From DYIB01 sp049320945 (GTDB taxonomy: Bacteria; Pseudomonadota; Gammaproteobacteria; Burkholderiales; Rhodocyclaceae): a stretch of DNA of 13,257 nucleotides. Shown in pieces: positions 13,089 through 13,257 of the stretch (within the stretch, counting starts at the first letter, position 1; each line of letters starts with the position of its first letter). The stretch is taken from contig JBMOQT010000076.1 of the NCBI GenBank assembly GCA_049320945.1, forward strand, positions 1 to 13,257, read 5' to 3'. A program made the translations under genes and the position numbers. The notes under the pieces are model-generated. The model did not search any database, had not been told where the DNA came from, and saw only the letters and a program-made list of their open reading frames with translations.

Positions 13089-13257
13089 GGCAATCCTCAA
13101 AGAAGATGGCGCTGGCAGAGCTTGGACGGGACACCGTCTTGAGAAGCCGGGAGCCTGCCCATGTCCCGACGCGCACGGAATTCTAGCGCAACAAAATGTT
13201 GAAGTGGCGCCGCCGCCAAGTTAGGATTGCTTGCGCGGTGGGAGGGATGCGAAAGAA
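13089..13257. promoter_or_regulatory. chrA leader and upstream region with small dyads; no gene seen
   Basis: No convincing gene lies here. On the minus strand TAGAAT (13185-13180) could be a -10 box for chrA with a leader of about 85 nt, but no good -35 is found at 16-18 bp. Just upstream of it is a perfect dyad, CAACA-AAA-TGTTG (13189-13201), suitably placed for an operator. The leader has GACGG-GACA-CCGTC (13125-13138) and CGGGACA/TGTCCCG (13127-13133 and 13162-13168), which are mutually exclusive pairings. A plus-strand ATG at 13247 near the right edge is too close to the edge and its purine run to be called. Confidence 0.3.

Noticed and set aside
13098..13100. TTG as start of chrA
   Set aside because: It overlaps the TGAGGA ribosome site that is correctly spaced for ATG 13088.
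13247..13257. Possible plus-strand gene start at the right edge
   Set aside because: Only 11 bases are visible and the purine run touches the ATG; it cannot be judged.
1..13257. Mobile elements, CRISPR arrays, tRNA or rRNA genes
   Set aside because: No transposase, terminal repeats, spaced direct repeats or RNA-gene sequence was found on reading the window; composition is uniform except for short AT-rich gaps.

Overview
The window is a high-GC stretch with dense, codon-biased proteobacterial genes. It holds one locus for a respiratory, membrane-bound, molybdenum- or tungsten-dependent formate dehydrogenase (FDH) together with its maturation genes. Gene content and order (DUF3305 and DUF3306 pair, a large polyferredoxin, a TorD-like chaperone, a 64-aa Tat-leader protein, fdhA, fdhB, fdhC) and base composition suggest a beta-proteobacterium, for example a Rhodocyclales or Nitrosomonadales relative. 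That placement is inference from family knowledge, not from a search.

Left arm (1-1873, minus strand): moaA (GTP 3',8-cyclase, first step of molybdopterin synthesis) is followed 18 bp later by fdhD (sulfur transfer to the FDH cofactor). fdhD runs off the left edge, so its C-terminus is missing. A 119-bp spacer (1874-1992) separates this arm from the rightward genes and carries an imperfect dyad and an FNR-like half match.

Central operon (1993-11113, plus strand): the overlapping DUF3305 and DUF3306 genes come first. An AT-rich gap follows with a well-spaced sigma-54-type -24/-12 element (2945-2961). Then come a 693-aa multi-cluster iron-sulfur protein, a TorD-family chaperone, a 64-aa Tat-signal protein, fdhA (catalytic subunit, Tat-exported, cysteine rather than selenocysteine at the active site), fdhB (four [4Fe-4S] clusters, no membrane anchor), a 76-aa lipoprotein, fdhC (cytochrome b gamma subunit) and a 102-aa exported Lys/Ala-rich protein. 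A strong intrinsic terminator closes the operon at 11144-11180. Together these describe a periplasm-facing enzyme that oxidises formate and passes electrons through Fe-S clusters and heme b to quinone.

Right arm: a Cu/Zn superoxide dismutase lipoprotein (sodC, 11195-11704) starts only 14 nt after the terminator T-tract. It converges on a full-length chromate transporter gene, chrA (11727-13088, minus). The last ~170 bp (13089-13257) are the chrA leader and upstream region, with several small dyads and no supportable gene.

No tRNA, rRNA, CRISPR array, insertion sequence or prophage gene was seen. The least-explained parts are the polyferredoxin with a His in place of a cluster Cys, the three small exported proteins, the DUF3305/DUF3306 pair, and the FdhD that lacks the second Cys of its CXXC motif.
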